The notes below the pieces were generated by a model. The model did no database searches. It saw only the letters and a list, made by a program, of their open reading frames with translations, and had not been told where the DNA came from. The position numbers and the translations under genes were made by a program. Positions 40,740 through 53,208 of a stretch of DNA of 64,000 nt are shown here, piece by piece. Source of the DNA: Epiperipatus broadwayi (taxonomy: Eukaryota > Onychophora > Udeonychophora > Euonychophora > Peripatidae); contig JAQFVV010012489.1 in the NCBI GenBank assembly GCA_028023455.1, forward strand, positions 3,347,881 to 3,411,880. Direction: 5' to 3'. Each line of letters starts with the position of its first letter. The stretch's first letter is position 1.

Positions 40740-41070
40740 ATAAACAAAGCAAAACTCCATACAGTAGTACCACCTGTGCTAAACAGAGTAATCAATGGAT
40801 GCCAGAAGGCTTGTGCATAAAAACCCTATCTAATGCCTACTCATCCAATATCCTCAGACTAGTTTCTGGCTTGTGGCCTTTGTCAGTGAGGACCTTTGGA
40901 TCTGAGAGCACTGCATCTAGATCTTAGGATCTAATGCAAGCCAGAAACTAGTCTGGGGATATTGGATGAGTAGGCATTAGATAGGGATTTTATGCACAAG
41001 CCTTCTGGCATCCATTGATTACTCTGTTTAGCACAGGTGGCACTACTATATGGAGTTTTGCTTTGTTTAT
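40740..41070. mobile_element. Hairpin insertion, 134-bp arms, 63-base loop
   Basis: The left arm 40740-40873 and right arm 40937-41070 are reverse complements with four mismatches that I could count. The loop (40874-40936) contains GTCAGTGAGGACC, echoing the CAGTGAGG core of the foldback at 34905 and the module at 59950. It interrupts the right arm of the large inverted repeat, so it is a later insertion, probably extending to about 41120 with a single-copy tail. Flanking GGATGA and AAATGA could be a short target duplication. No coding sequence. Confidence 0.85.
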
Positions 41071-41074
41071 AAAC

Positions 41075-41120
41075 AATTATGTGCTAGTATAGGAGATGTG
41101 ATCATGTGATGTTTAATTAA
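41075..41120 (+). repeat. Tail module shared with 45218-45262
   Basis: ATGTGCTAGTATAGGAGA then GTGATCATGTGATG here matches ATGTGCTAGCATAAGAAA then GTGATCATGTGATG at 45220-45256. In this copy it lies directly outside the right arm of the nested hairpin. Confidence 0.6.
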
Positions 41121-41506
41121 AATGATATAGTATAAATATATTTCTTAAAAAAGGTATATAGAAGAAAATATATAAATAAATTATGATTTGCAAAAAATAT
41201 TTATAAAGGAGATTTAAGAATAATATATAATAAAACAAAAACTTAGCATATTATTTACATATAAAATATAAATTTTATAAGAGAGAATTATATAGTAATA
41301 ATAATAAAAATTAAAGGGTATAAATAAAGAAAATATATATATAAAGAAAAGTTGTAATGATTATAGATATCATTAGTTTAAATAATATGTGATAAAGGAG
41401 TTAGGGTATAAGATAATTGTTTACAACTTTTTTTTTTTACTTTTAAAAAATTAAAATAAAAGTGGGTAAGTTAAAAGATTATAATATTTATGGATATAAG
41501 TATAAA

Positions 41507-41607
<101 letters not shown>

Positions 41608-42157
41608 TAACAGAAGAATGAATAAGAAAATAATAGATATTATATTATTTGAACATTTAAAAAAATATTCTTAATAAATGAATTAGAATTATATGAAACA
41701 AAATAATAAGTATTTTATTAATGTGGGAATAATACAATTAAAAATTAAATTTATAAAAAATAGAAGTAATTAAGAGATGAATAATGTATTAAATTATTAG
41801 ATTTTCATGAATATGCATATATACAATCAAAAGTACACATGTATAATTTATATTTATTTTATATTTTTAATGCATATTTTATTTTCTGTTACCGAGATTA
41901 TTTTATTTGAGTATGGTTATATTTATATTTGCTTCAGTATTATTATGTTTAGTTATACTTTATATTGTTTTTTTTATTAATTTTATTGCTTGCATTTGTT
42001 TATAATATTATTCATATAATTATGTATTTTATTTTGTTCATCATATCATAGATCTGAAGAAGATTGCAGGACATATGAAACATAAGATTGCGTATGCATA
42101 TATGTACAATAAAAAGATATTTGTTAAAAAGTGTTCACAGTAGAGTGTATAAAGTTA

Positions 42158-44658
42158 TTACAACAAAATAAATGAAGTGATGAATTTGGTAATAGATAAT
42201 AATGAAAATAATATTGGATCAGATGATATGACTGCAGTCATTCTGCAGTCACCTGTAAAAATGTAGAATATAATACTATTTTTGATATATTTTATGATCA
42301 CAGAATTATATTATAGTCATAGAATTAAATATTTATTACCACCACAAAAAAACATATCATAATTCCTATTTATACCATATATTTCCATAGCAAACTTTGT
42401 TTGTACAAGTTCAGTTCTGCCAACTATTAATTTAGATAGGAATTTAAAAATTGCAAAACTCTATAATGTATTGATCACTTAGATGACAAAATTGAAAAAC
42501 ATAAATACAGATTTTTTTACCTGATAGCTTTTTGTTACATTTATCCATAGTCAAAAATATAAATTTAAGATCAAAACAATTGAAATAAAATTAGGTTATG
42601 TACTTAAAAATTTATAATATAATCAATTTTTACTCAATGAGTTACTATTACTTTAAATATTACTAAGCTTTTTGCATTTTAATTTTTTTTTATTTTTCTC
42701 CTAGTGGCAATTTCAATCAATAGTTTAATGTTTAATTTTTATATTAAAATCTTTTTTCAATATTATGAATTAATATATTGGTTTGATTTGTTATAAATAT
42801 AAGTTTACAAATGAAAAACATACAAAATTATGTTTAAATTGCTCATGTAGAAAAGTAATATGAAATAGAGTGAAACACATAATGATAAAAAGTTTATTTT
42901 TTATTGGATAATTACAGCAAAATCAGTAAAAATATAAATGAAATCTTTGTTGATTGAATTTTATTAAAAACTTTAATTAAATCATCATAAAAGTATAGAA
43001 TTATGTTCTAAAATGTAAAATTATGTTTGTAATTATTAAAATATTTCAAAAGTTTGATAGAGCATTATTTAAGATTTCTTGACTTGTGTTTTTAAAAATA
43101 ACCATACTTCAATAAAATGTAAGTGTGAACACAAAAATGTTTTTTTTAATAATTACACTAAACAAATATTTGTAAAAAAAATCATAAATCTTTAAATAAA
43201 CTACAAAAAGTATTCTTTTTTTTGTCCCTTGCTAACATCAATCAAAGGAGTTTATAGGATTGTTTGTATGCCTAGGTTTATGGAATCAGAAAATCAAAAG
43301 TATTATAGGCTTTAGTCAGGTCATTTTGTTTTCAAATATTTTTTTGAATTAATATATCAATATTTTCCTCAGTTCCAGATTTTTCCTATCAATTGAATAT
43401 AAACAGAAAAAATACTTCTAATTCAAAGTATAGCAACATATTCACAGTAATCAATCCTATCATAAAAGCTAAAAATTTGTTTGTTAGTAGATTCTAAAAT
43501 CATTTATATTTTTTATTATTTCTAATTTTTAAACCAACTATGAAAATGAGTTAGTTGGCTGACTATTATAGTTAATGGTGGGAACAATATAACAAGACAT
43601 TAAATCCCCATATTATTATTATTATCTCAAATAAAATAAAATGTTTAAAAAATGTTAAAATTCAAAACATAAATTATTTTATTAAATATAGTATTTCTTA
43701 GTTTAAATTAATAAATTAATTTTAAAAAAAACATCTTCATTGCATATACATGCATGTTTATAGCCTTAGCTGAAACATTTTTGTCAATTAAAGATTATTA
43801 GTATTACTACTACTATTACTGCCACTTTGACTATCTACCACTACTATGAGACATAGCTATGTTGATATTAATTCCAGAAATTACATGTTATATATCTATA
43901 AAAGCACTTATTACTGTTTAAATAAAAATGTTTTTTTTTAAGAAAAAATATATGTGAAAATAAATAAATATATTTATATGAGTAAATAAGAAGAAAAAGT
44001 TGTGATACAATAATGAATGCATGCAATTGCTATATTCATAATCTTAGATTTGAATCTGGGTAAAATTGAAATTTGTTTCAAATAGCTCATTGTTTTTAAG
44101 CAAGTTTTTAATAATTTTGTATTTGATTCATTTCCAATTTAACTATTAAATACTTTTTGGATTTATTGTTAGAAAATAGATATTTCATTGTCATTAGTTA
44201 CAAAAATGGAAGAAAAAAGATCTACTTCATGTGGCAGTAAACTAACAAATAAATATTGATTTTTCATTCACTATTTTTATGTTAACAAATATGCAATTCG
44301 TTCTTTCGTACTGCAGTGGATAGATTAGATTTGCTTTATTTTTATACCCATCTTATATGTGAATATTAACAATATCATCACCAAATTATCTCATACATTT
44401 ACTCATTTAATTCCAAGAACAGTTCTTTTCATTTTAAAGTCACCTATTGGAATTCCAAATAACCAATAGACACTATAATAACCATATTTTTTAAAATAGT
44501 TTTTGCCTTTAACTTTGTCAATGAAAACTTGAATTCAAAGCTGTAATCTAATGCACATGTGGATCTAACATTCAGCATTTACTTCTTTATAATAATCAAG
44601 CTAATGGTCTAAAATTTACAAAAAAAACATTTTCAAACTCTAACACACTTACTGGCAT

Positions 44659-44659
<1 letters not shown>
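42158..44659. other. No recognisable gene; AT-rich
   Basis: Nothing coding was recognised. A short palindromic phrase around GACTGCAGTC is at about 42228. A faint B-box-like string (GATTTGAATCTGGG, about 44048-44061) is not backed by a tRNA-like fold. Confidence 0.65.

Positions 44660-44729
<70 letters not shown>
44660..44729. repeat. TA microsatellite
   Basis: An uninterrupted TA tract of about 70 bases in otherwise unannotated AT-rich DNA. Confidence 0.97.
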
Positions 44730-44731
<2 letters not shown>

Positions 44732-45214
44732 TCAGGTATTATATCAGTTTATAAATATTGACAAAACCTCAAAGAATATCAAAGTAAAAATAAATAGAAG
44801 TTTATTAAAAAAGTTTTAAACATTAAAAAATTAGCAATGGTAATATTTCTACATTAAATAGTTACAAACAAAAAAAACAAACATTCTATATGTTAATGGA
44901 AGACCAAACATAATTATTGACTTTTTTATTATTTTATTGATTTTTATATGTATATTTTATATCTAGATATAATCTAAATATCCTTTAAAATACTCATTCA
45001 AAGGTTTATATAAAATAAAAATATGAAATAATAAAAAAATAAATATCCATTAATAAGTGTTTTATAATAAAATATATTATTTTAATCAATTTTAATAAGA
45101 AAGTTGTTTTAAATTATTCAATACAAAATATATAATTACTAAGCATTATAAGTAATATGTTAGCGAATACAATTTGACGATAATTATTACACTTACATGC
45201 TTCAAGCAAGCAAT

Positions 45215-45425
45215 AACAGTAATGTGCTAGCATAAGAAATAGTGATCATGTGATGCTGTTTACACCATATCTCTTTTGTTTTACTGCAAAACCCTCTATT
45301 GAAACTTTGACTAATTAATAGATACCAAATACAGTGCTACTAAATTTACACCCAGTGCATTATTATTCACATCTCACTGACAAAAACTATAAGCTAAAAA
45401 CTAATCTAAAATAAGAATAGGCTGA
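45215..45425 (+). repeat. Solo copy of the hairpin-element tail and neighbours
   Basis: ATGTGCTAGCATAAGAAA then GTGATCATGTGATG (45220-45256) matches the tail at 41075-41120. The following bases include GCAAAACCCTCTATTG and, at about 45377-45410, CTCACTGACAAAAACTATAA then GCTAAAAACTAATCT, which resembles the CTCACTGA...AATAGCTAAAAACC modules of the foldback at 34905. It therefore reads as a decayed single-arm copy of the same broad family. Confidence 0.5.
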
Positions 45426-45872
45426 TACAGAATATGGATACAATCAGTTCACTTCTAAGGATCTACTGATTAATAATGATTACAATAGATCATCCTGAAT
45501 TAGAGTAAAAAAAGTGCAACGAATATATTATTTTTATTAGATCATCTGTTCCAATATAAAATCCAATATTATCTTCTCCAAGCCATCTATTTGAGCATAT
45601 GTATAATTCTACTTAAAAATGCAACTGGGGTTATAAGAATTATACTTGAAAGATTTTTAAAATAAAAAAAAATGTATATCTTTTATCCTAACAAAAATAT
45701 TTAAACAATAATGAATTATTTGCTGATTTTAAAAATAGGTTAAAGATCAGAAAGAAATAACATTATAAAATGTATTTATATACATACAAGAACAGCTATT
45801 TGTAAAATTTAATAATATACAATACTTTTTTTATATTCAGTGCACTCACTTCGAATCAAGTCTTCTATAATT

Positions 45873-45874
<2 letters not shown>

Positions 45875-45950
<76 letters not shown>
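45875..45950. repeat. TA microsatellite
   Basis: About 75 bases of pure TA, flanked by TTAC on one side and ATCTGGGT on the other. Confidence 0.97.
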
Positions 45951-45954
<4 letters not shown>

Positions 45955-46199
45955 CTGGGTTCCTTAATGTATAATTAACAATACTACTGTAATAACATTT
46001 CAACTTAATGTTATTTGTCATCATATGGGTAAAATGTTTACTTGAAAATCTTTGTAAAAAAAGTACAAATAATACATTATGCAAGATTAAATTTCTATCC
46101 AATAAAAAATGCAAAAAAATGTAAAAGATGGGAAAATTATGTTATGCAAAAAATCTATTACAAAATTAGTAATTATTTTGATTAATGAGTTTTAAGAAA

Positions 46200-47420
46200 A
46201 TTTTCCCTTTTGATATTTTTTTGGCTGTGGGTATAACATCTGGAGAAGATTCAGGAATTAGAAAAATCTATATTGTCACCAATGCAGCAGATTAAAGGTT
46301 CTTGGTTTTAACAAGTATATATTGAATGAATTTATAATCTTGCCATTGGATTTTTAATATAGAAACATTGAAATGAAACTTTTCTAGATCTTATATTGCA
46401 TGAATAGAGTGTTCAAGTTTCATTTCCATAAGTAAATTAGGTAAAATAACAGATTTATATACAGTTAACATAATTGCAATAGTTTTTCCTTGTAAGAGAA
46501 TACATTATGGTTTAAATTGATAAAAGCATCAGTACATCAAAATCTGTTGTACCTCAATATCTAAGCCTATTTATTATTAAGGTGATAACTATGCAAGTGA
46601 AAAATTACTAAGGATTTTTCTTTCATTAATAGTTGGAAAAGTTTTTGAACATATATGCTGCATTCAAACTATAAAAAAGAAACACCATAAATCATATTTT
46701 GAATTGGTAAAAAATATCACAATCATCATCATATGATCCAGAATCCAAAAAGAAAAAGTTATTGTTCAAGGCTTTTAATTGGTTCAAGTGAAAAATTCTA
46801 CCAAACAACCAATACCATATCTCGGTCACTGTTTGATTAAACCACTTATATTCAAGTACATAGACAGCTGTCATAGAAATTAAAAACAATGTTGGATTAA
46901 GTACACATCTTTTAATTACTTGTTTTTATTTCAAAGGCCTTACATTTTTCATCTGTTGTAATAATACATTCTCTCATCCCATCATAGAGAAACACTAACC
47001 AACCAATTTCAGACAATGCCATAGGTCTGCTGCATTAACTTAATCAAATGCCTTAACCAAATCTTTAAAATCAATATATAAATTGCTCTTTTGTTCCTGA
47101 AACTTTTCTTCAATCTTCTTGGTAACAAAAATCATGTCTTTAAGACATCTTGATTCTCTAAAGTTCAATGAATTTCTTATAGTCATTTATGTATAAGTGA
47201 AAGCAACTTATTCAACAAAATGCATGAATGTATCTTTGTTCTAGTAGATAGTAAAGATATTTTGTGATAATTATCACAATCTTATCTACTCCCTTTGTTT
47301 TTAAAAATTGCAACAATAAAAACACATTTGTAAAATTGGATAACACCACTTCATAAGTACATAGTAATATTTTTGAAGGTAACATATTTTGACTATATTT
47401 TAAACATTTCAAAGTATTTA
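46200..47420 (-). pseudogene. LINE reverse transcriptase relic
   Basis: Reading down from the high end: KTKGVDKIVIII (about 47300) is a weak finger-region block. DMIFVTKKIEEKFQEQK with SNLYIDFKDLVKAFD, a stop, then VNAADLWHCLKLVG (47138 to 46998) is a clear RT palm block with the first catalytic Asp in place. Within 46692-46889, RIFHLNQLKALN and GSYDDDCDIF correspond to the F.L.RLKA segment and the YADD catalytic box. At about 46280-46345, KIQWQDYKFIQYILVKTKNL matches the post-RT region of many LINEs. Several stops and frameshifts show it is dead. It differs in motif wording from the relics at 26 kb and 39 kb, so it is a separate lineage. Confidence 0.75.
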
Positions 47421-47751
47421 TTTAATCATGACCTACATACTTTCTATTTTTAAGATTACAAAGAGATGTTTTGATTATAGTAAGCTGTATTTTTGTCACC
47501 ATCTAAATGAGTAGATAAAATGGATATATGTTTAAAGGTGATTAACTCATTTTTTGAATTAAAAAAATATCAAAGTAGTCTTTTCACATGCTCAAAATAT
47601 AATTATCAACATACAAAACAGTGTCACTACTGGATTTAATAGGAATAAAATACCATTTCTCAGCTCCATAAATTGCTTTCAATGCATATAAAAACCTAGA
47701 GTGACTGTGATCAGAAAAGGTTAATCATTGACTGGACATTAATAGTTAATA

Positions 47752-47995
47752 TATATCACTAGATATTTCTGCTATAAGTTAATTATATATTCTTATGTAT
47801 ATATCATATTTAATATGTGTACATTATAGTGCATGTACATATATTGCAAATGAACTTCACTTAATATATATAATTTTACTTTAAATCAATAACACACATA
47901 TAGTGAACATATATCATTAAATATTTCCATAGTAAATTAATATATACATTTTTAATGTAGATATTATATTTAGTATGTGTATACAATATAAATCA
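47752..47995 (+). repeat. Degenerate two-unit tandem repeat
   Basis: The stretch ATATATCACTAGATATTTC ... TTTAATATGTGTACATTATA (47752-47828) recurs as CATATATCATTAAATATTTC ... TTTAGTATGTGTATACAATA (about 47909-47990). The period is roughly 160 bases. No function seen. Confidence 0.5.
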
Positions 47996-50030
47996 TTAAC
48001 AAAGTTTTTTTTAAGATTGTTTGATAGTTTTTAAATAGAACATGTAGGCACTAATTTATTATACATTTATAATTATGTATACATACAAAATATGATATAT
48101 ACATTAAGGTTAAAATAATTAAAAATGTTATTAAATTAAAGTAAAGAAAATGTTTATACTGCCCTTTTGTATGATTTATTTAAAACAAATCAAAGTTGTA
48201 AAAATAATTGTTAACTGTGATATGTGAAATTATTGAATATTGGCTGCTTTGTATTACATATCTAAAAAACTAATTGACCTACTTAACAACCAAGTGTTCC
48301 AAAAAGATTAGGCTTATCAAATTTCAAGCAATTCTATTAAATTTAAATATAGGAACACTCAATTTTAAAATTTCATTCTAACTTGGAAAATATCAAAACT
48401 TAATAAACAAACAAACTGATTTTGCAACTTCAATAAATACATTTAAAAATGAAATCATTTAAAAAGAATTTAATATGATATTCAAAGTTTTATTTATAAT
48501 TATTATTTTAGTCATGTGGTCAGCACAGCTGCCTTACAAGCAGTTGTCCCAGGTTAGCAGGTTTGCTTCATGGACAATGTGATGACTCATAAAAATATTA
48601 TTTTACAGAATAATGTATAGTATACAATAGTTAAAGCATTTAAAAAAATATAAACAATGCATTTTTGTATATTTCCTATAATGTTAAAAAATAATTTTGT
48701 GATGAATATGTATACATTTTGACTTCTAAAAATTCCACTGAATAATTCAAATGTATAGTTCAGAGAAAATTCTCTATAGCTAAAAATAATGCTATGAGAA
48801 AATGTGGTAAAAATGGAAAATGAATATTACTTTAGGTCTGAGGACCATTTTAATACTTTCAATTATGTAAAAAGTAATAGACTATTTACATAATGAAAGT
48901 AATTTAAGAAGTGACTGGAAATGTTTTTTTTTTAAAAATAAATAAATGTAGACCTCGATTTAAAATTAAAAAAAAAAACAAGTCTTATTAAACATTTTTG
49001 CAGAGTATAATTTTATAAAATCACTGAAACTTAATCTATTAACAAAGATTAAATAAAATTATTATATATATATATTAATAGAAGAAATATCGTCTTTAAA
49101 AATAAATGAAACACTAACCCATAAATATTATTAGAAAAGGAAAATAAAATTATACCTCTTTTTTTCAATGAAAATAATTTTATTTTAGTAGATAATGTTA
49201 AAGATCACTTCTCTCAAGTAGAAATTCTATAATCATCTTATGAAATATTCTTGTCATAGTGAAAAAATACGACCTTTGATTTATCTTTATTGATTTTAAA
49301 GTAGTAAAGAATTTTAAAAATTCTACAATAGACAGATTTAAAACAAAGTAAAAAAAAAAGTAAGTATGAACAGTCTTATAAATATAATTAAACTAAATTT
49401 ATTTTGTATATCAATGTTTTGTAATTTAATTAGAAAAATGTTGCATTAGTAATGTTTGTTTGTTTTCAAAAAGTTACTTATTGCTAAGGCATTTATTATT
49501 ATTTTATTCCAGCAATTAACTCCTGCTGATCATATAACATTGCTACCATTTGATCACATGTTTTTCAACCCTTCTGAATGATCAATCATTTGTACAGATT
49601 TCAGACTTTTTGAAAATATATTCATTATTGTATGATGAAGTCTATTCTTTTAAACTATGGTCACTTTCTTTACAATCGAACTTTTTCTAATAAATTAGAT
49701 TTTATGAAATAATTATAAGAATACTATTTTACTTTGGTCTTTTGTACTTCAAGTGAGAGTTCAGATCTTAATCTTATCAGAACTTATTTATTTATGCTAG
49801 CCATTGAATTAAATGATATTACCATAAACCCTTTTAAAAATAATTCATATATTTAGTGTTCTGATGAAAACTTCATATATGGATTATATACAAAAAAGGT
49901 AAACATTCAAGAAAAAATAAAATATCAACTATAAGATTACAAAGTCAAAGAATGAATTTTTTTCATATCTATAATTTGTTTGAATCACATAATTTGTGTA
50001 TGCAAACAGCAAAATGTAAAAACAGACAGG
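47996..50030. other. No recognisable gene; contains one SINE copy
   Basis: AT-rich DNA. Apart from the SINE head at 48511-48588, the only structure I noted is a small hairpin with arms ACTTTCAATTATGTAAA and TTTACATAATGAAAGT at about 48858-48894. No coding frame is recognised. Confidence 0.6.
48511..48588 (+). repeat. tRNA-derived SINE head, copy 2 (degenerate)
   Basis: GTGGTCAGCACAGCTGCCTT, then GCAGTTGTCCCAGGTT and AGGTTTGCTTCATGG, closely follows the order of the better copy at 50614-50696 read on its minus strand (GAGGTCAGCGCGACTGCCTT, GCAGTTGCCCAGGTTG, GGGTTTGCGTCCCGG). Both end in a GATG-ATGAC or GATGCTATGAC string. Same family, opposite orientation, about 2 kb apart. Confidence 0.65.
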
Positions 50031-50034
50031 CAGA

Positions 50035-50335
50035 CATATATATATATATATATATATCCACAGATGGCGTCCATCTCATCATATATATATATATATATAA
50101 AGAGATGGATGGATAGATACATGACTGATAGACTGATGAGATGACAGGTGAATAGAAAAAAAGGAGACAGAGAAACAGAAAAATTCACTTAATAATTAAC
50201 AAATAGAAAACCAGATATAGATTGATGGATGAATGAATAAGTATGAAGGTAGAAAATAAATAGATAATAGATAGATGCATACATTAATAAGTATTTAGAT
50301 AAATAAATAAACTGATAAATGCATAGGAAGAAATA
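50035..50335. repeat. Degenerate TA and GATA/GATG microsatellite cluster
   Basis: Two TA tracts (50038-50057 and 50079-50098) surround a GATGGCGTCCATCTC palindrome. Beyond them the DNA is built of imperfect GATG, GATA, GATT and AATA units to about 50335. This suggests an old tetranucleotide array related in type to the large one at 18.6-20.0 kb. Confidence 0.7.
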
Positions 50336-50613
50336 TAGAGAGATTTTGATAATAATTTTTTAAAACTTATTATGAAGAAAAATTTATTCCAATTGTTGTA
50401 AGAAAATATAACTGTAATATCCCAACCAAACTTATGAAGCAAGCACAACGTGGGTTTGATTGCATATTATTATAGTAAGTATTTATCACTAAAAGAAAAG
50501 GGACTATTTAAGAGGCAATTTTTATCTAAGTATTTATAAAGCGGATGGTATAGTTTTAAAAAAACACACACGTATATATATATATCGTATATATATATAT
50601 TTAAAGTGTCATA

Positions 50614-50696
50614 GCATCGGCCGGGACGCAAACCCACAACCTGGGCAACTGCCTGCAAGTGCAAGGCAGTCGCGCTGACCTCTCGACTACCAATGC
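50614..50696 (-). repeat. tRNA-derived SINE head, copy 1
   Basis: Read on the minus strand, the 83-base segment starts GCATTGG and ends CCGATGC, which pair over seven positions (one G-U) like an acceptor stem. GTCG and CGAC can form a four-base D stem around AGAGGTCAGCG. TGCCT and AGGCA form an anticodon-like stem with an oversized loop. GGGTTTGCGTCCC is a recognisable B box. It is the most GC-rich spot for several kb. The oversized loop, 83-base length and TA-rich tail just beyond the 3' end (about 50573-50601) favour a SINE over a working tRNA gene. A second copy is at 48511-48588. Confidence 0.7.
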
Positions 50697-51860
50697 AAGA
50701 CTCGTATATTTTGAAGTAGATTTTATTACGAGTTGAAGAGTTAATTTAATTCTTCAAACAAAATGGATTTTTGATTTTGAATTACTTGAATAGTTATAGA
50801 TTGTACTATGATGATTATGTGTTGTTTACTATATAAAATATAGTCTTCTTTCTAATATAAATGTATTTTATATAAATATATGAATCACAAATGTTGTTCA
50901 ATAATCTGTATAAATTCCCTGGAAAATTTATATGAAGAAATGCATATTATTCTTTTGCTGCTATTTTTATTTTATTGTTGCTATTCTCATATATTTATAA
51001 TAAATAAAAGATGAATCAATTATTTATTTAAAGATTGGCTTTGCTTATTTTTTTAATTTTGTTTTAAAACTACATCACTTATCTGCAATTGGGACTCATG
51101 GCCCAATACTCAATTTTCTTGATTTAGTTATTTATTGTGATAATATTGAAATACAGTTTTTATTACTTGCATAAGATTTAATGAATATTTATATTACCAA
51201 TTATTAAAGAATTAGGATATTAAATAAATTCTTTTTATTTATTTATTTCAGAAATATAAATTTAGCTCAATAAAATGTATCTTTATTTTCTGAATTATAT
51301 TCAACAAGTAATGTCAAGTTTTTTTGTATATTTTAATTGTAAATTTTGGAAGTTAGAGATTTAAAGTTCAGAGGAGTTGATTTATTTAACTGTGTGATAA
51401 TATTACAAGAGATATCCTATCTTCCATATTAATTATAGTGGCAAACTGGCATAGAAATAGTAAAATTTTTCTTTCTTCATAATATTTATTGTCCCAATTT
51501 AAAGTCTCTTTTCATACTGTTACAATTTATATTCTACCAGAGTAGGTTGACTATTATCAACTATTACATTAATAAACCTTTGTTACAAAACAATATTTGT
51601 TACTTTGCTGAACCAGGCTTTTGATACATTATCAATTTGTCAAAGCATGACTATAGTTCTTTATATGCCTTCTCAGAAATATATACATGAAATATACATA
51701 CATAAATAAAGGAATGGGATGTAGAGTTTGAATTGAGGTTAGTAATTGGTGAGTGGATAAAACTATGAAGCTCAATCTTGGGCTAAGATTGCCTGCTTCA
51801 CATCACTGTTGAATATTAAAATTTGCTACATCTATATGTTGAATTTATTCACAATTTTTT
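50697..51860. other. No recognisable gene; AT-rich
   Basis: Nothing coding or repeated was recognised. The composition is ordinary for the window. Confidence 0.6.
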
Positions 51861-52540
51861 TTCTATATATTTGAGGTGGAACCACGGGGACACCTCAGAT
51901 AATTAAGTAGGTAATTATTAAATTAGCGATCAGACTCAAAAAAACCATCTTTGTTATTAAGCTGAGTTATTATTAAATCAGGATTCCGATTAAAGTGGCC
52001 ACTTCCTAGAATTATATTTAGCAGGAACATATATTGATTAAAGTATTCCATAGTATATACATACATGAGTATGCTATGAAGCATATAATATAAATAAATG
52101 TATTGCATTTGTGAGGGTCAGCCACTTAGGATGCATTAAAACCCAGGCAGCAAATATACTTGATCATAAAACTAAGTTAGTATTATAATATGTAGTTGAA
52201 AAATTAATGATTAAAATTATTCCAAAAAAATCTTGGGCACTAATAACGATTATTCTTTCCACCATGAATTTGAATTAAAAGTTAAAAGATAGAAATAACT
52301 GATTTATTAAAACAATAAGCAATTATAAATAGATTGTTATAAATTTTTATAATATTGTCTGTAATATAAGCATATTTAAAGAAAAGAACATGGTAATAGT
52401 TTGTAAATAAACAATTGTTATTTGTTCAAATAGTGCTTTTTTACATATAATATGGTCTGTATATTTTTTCCATGTAAAATTATACTACCTATATAATTTT
52501 ATGTTCATTTTGTTGGTAGTATTTTTATTTGTAAATCTTT
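51861..52540 (+). repeat. Dispersed repeat family R1, copy B
   Basis: This aligns with copy C (53209-54000) and copy A (13710-15065). Shared phrases with copy C are ACCTCAGATAATTAAGTAG / ACCTCATTTAATTAAGTAG, AACATATATTGATTAAA, TATGCTATGAAGCATATAAT / TATGCTATGAAGTATATGAT, GCATTTGTGAGGGTCAGCC / GTATTTGTGAGGGTCAGCC and TTTGTAAATAAAC. The downstream half after about 52450 is more diverged than in A and C. No coding potential. Confidence 0.7.
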
Positions 52541-52802
52541 TGACACCCAGGATAGGGACTCAATTAAATAGTTATTGTAAATTCTTATATTTTTCAAAAG
52601 ATAAATGGCATGGATAACCAGTCAATAATTTTTTTTGTGTATGATAATTACAAAAAAAAAAAACAAATAAACAAAGCATAAGTTATAGTCAAAAATTAGC
52701 ATTCAAATATTTATCGTGTTCCACATGGATCCAGGGTTATGCTGTCATGTAGATATTGCATATTAAAAAAAAATCAGATCAAGAATAGCAAAATGAAAAT
52801 GA

Positions 52803-53010
52803 GATGCATGTTAATCAGGAGATGATTGCAAAAAAAAGTTTAGAAGTAAGCTGTGATGAAGTTGGATTAAAGAAAGAAGATGGTATAAAGATTTCTGATA
52901 TGGAGACTGTTGATCTAGACTGTGATATATATAAACACATATAGAAAAAATTCCTGAAGAGAATCATAACATTTCAACATGATGAAGATGATCAGCACAT
53001 TATTCAAATA
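52803..53010 (+). pseudogene. Possible LINE RT fragment (weak)
   Basis: A 47-codon frame at 52803-52946 reads SLEVSCDEVGLKKEDGIKIS, then DMETVDLDCDIYKHI and a stop, followed by KKFLKRIITFQHDED. The order of a DGIKL-type block, an acidic stretch and YKYLG (here YKHI), then a basic KR.I block, resembles the region after the RT catalytic box in some LINEs. No catalytic motif is present, so this is only a suggestion. It lies between R1 copies B and C. Confidence 0.3.
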
Positions 53011-53208
53011 GATAGATTAAACAATAAAAAGTAGATAAAACATAGATTAAAAAATACACACTGGACAAAAACAAATAAATCAAAACAAAAATTAACAAAA
53101 GCAGATAAAAATGATGGAAAATAAATAAAAGCAAAAGAACAAAGTTCTCAATCAAAAGATAGAAAATGACCAAAAGCAAATGAATCAAAACATAGAAATT
53201 GGAGTTTT

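Noticed and set aside
43998-44062. tRNA-like fragment with GATTTGAATCTGGG
   Set aside because: B-box-like string only; no acceptor or D-arm pairing and a poor A box.
50614-50696. Functional tRNA gene
   Set aside because: 83 bases, oversized anticodon loop and a second decayed copy with the same 3' tag point to a SINE.
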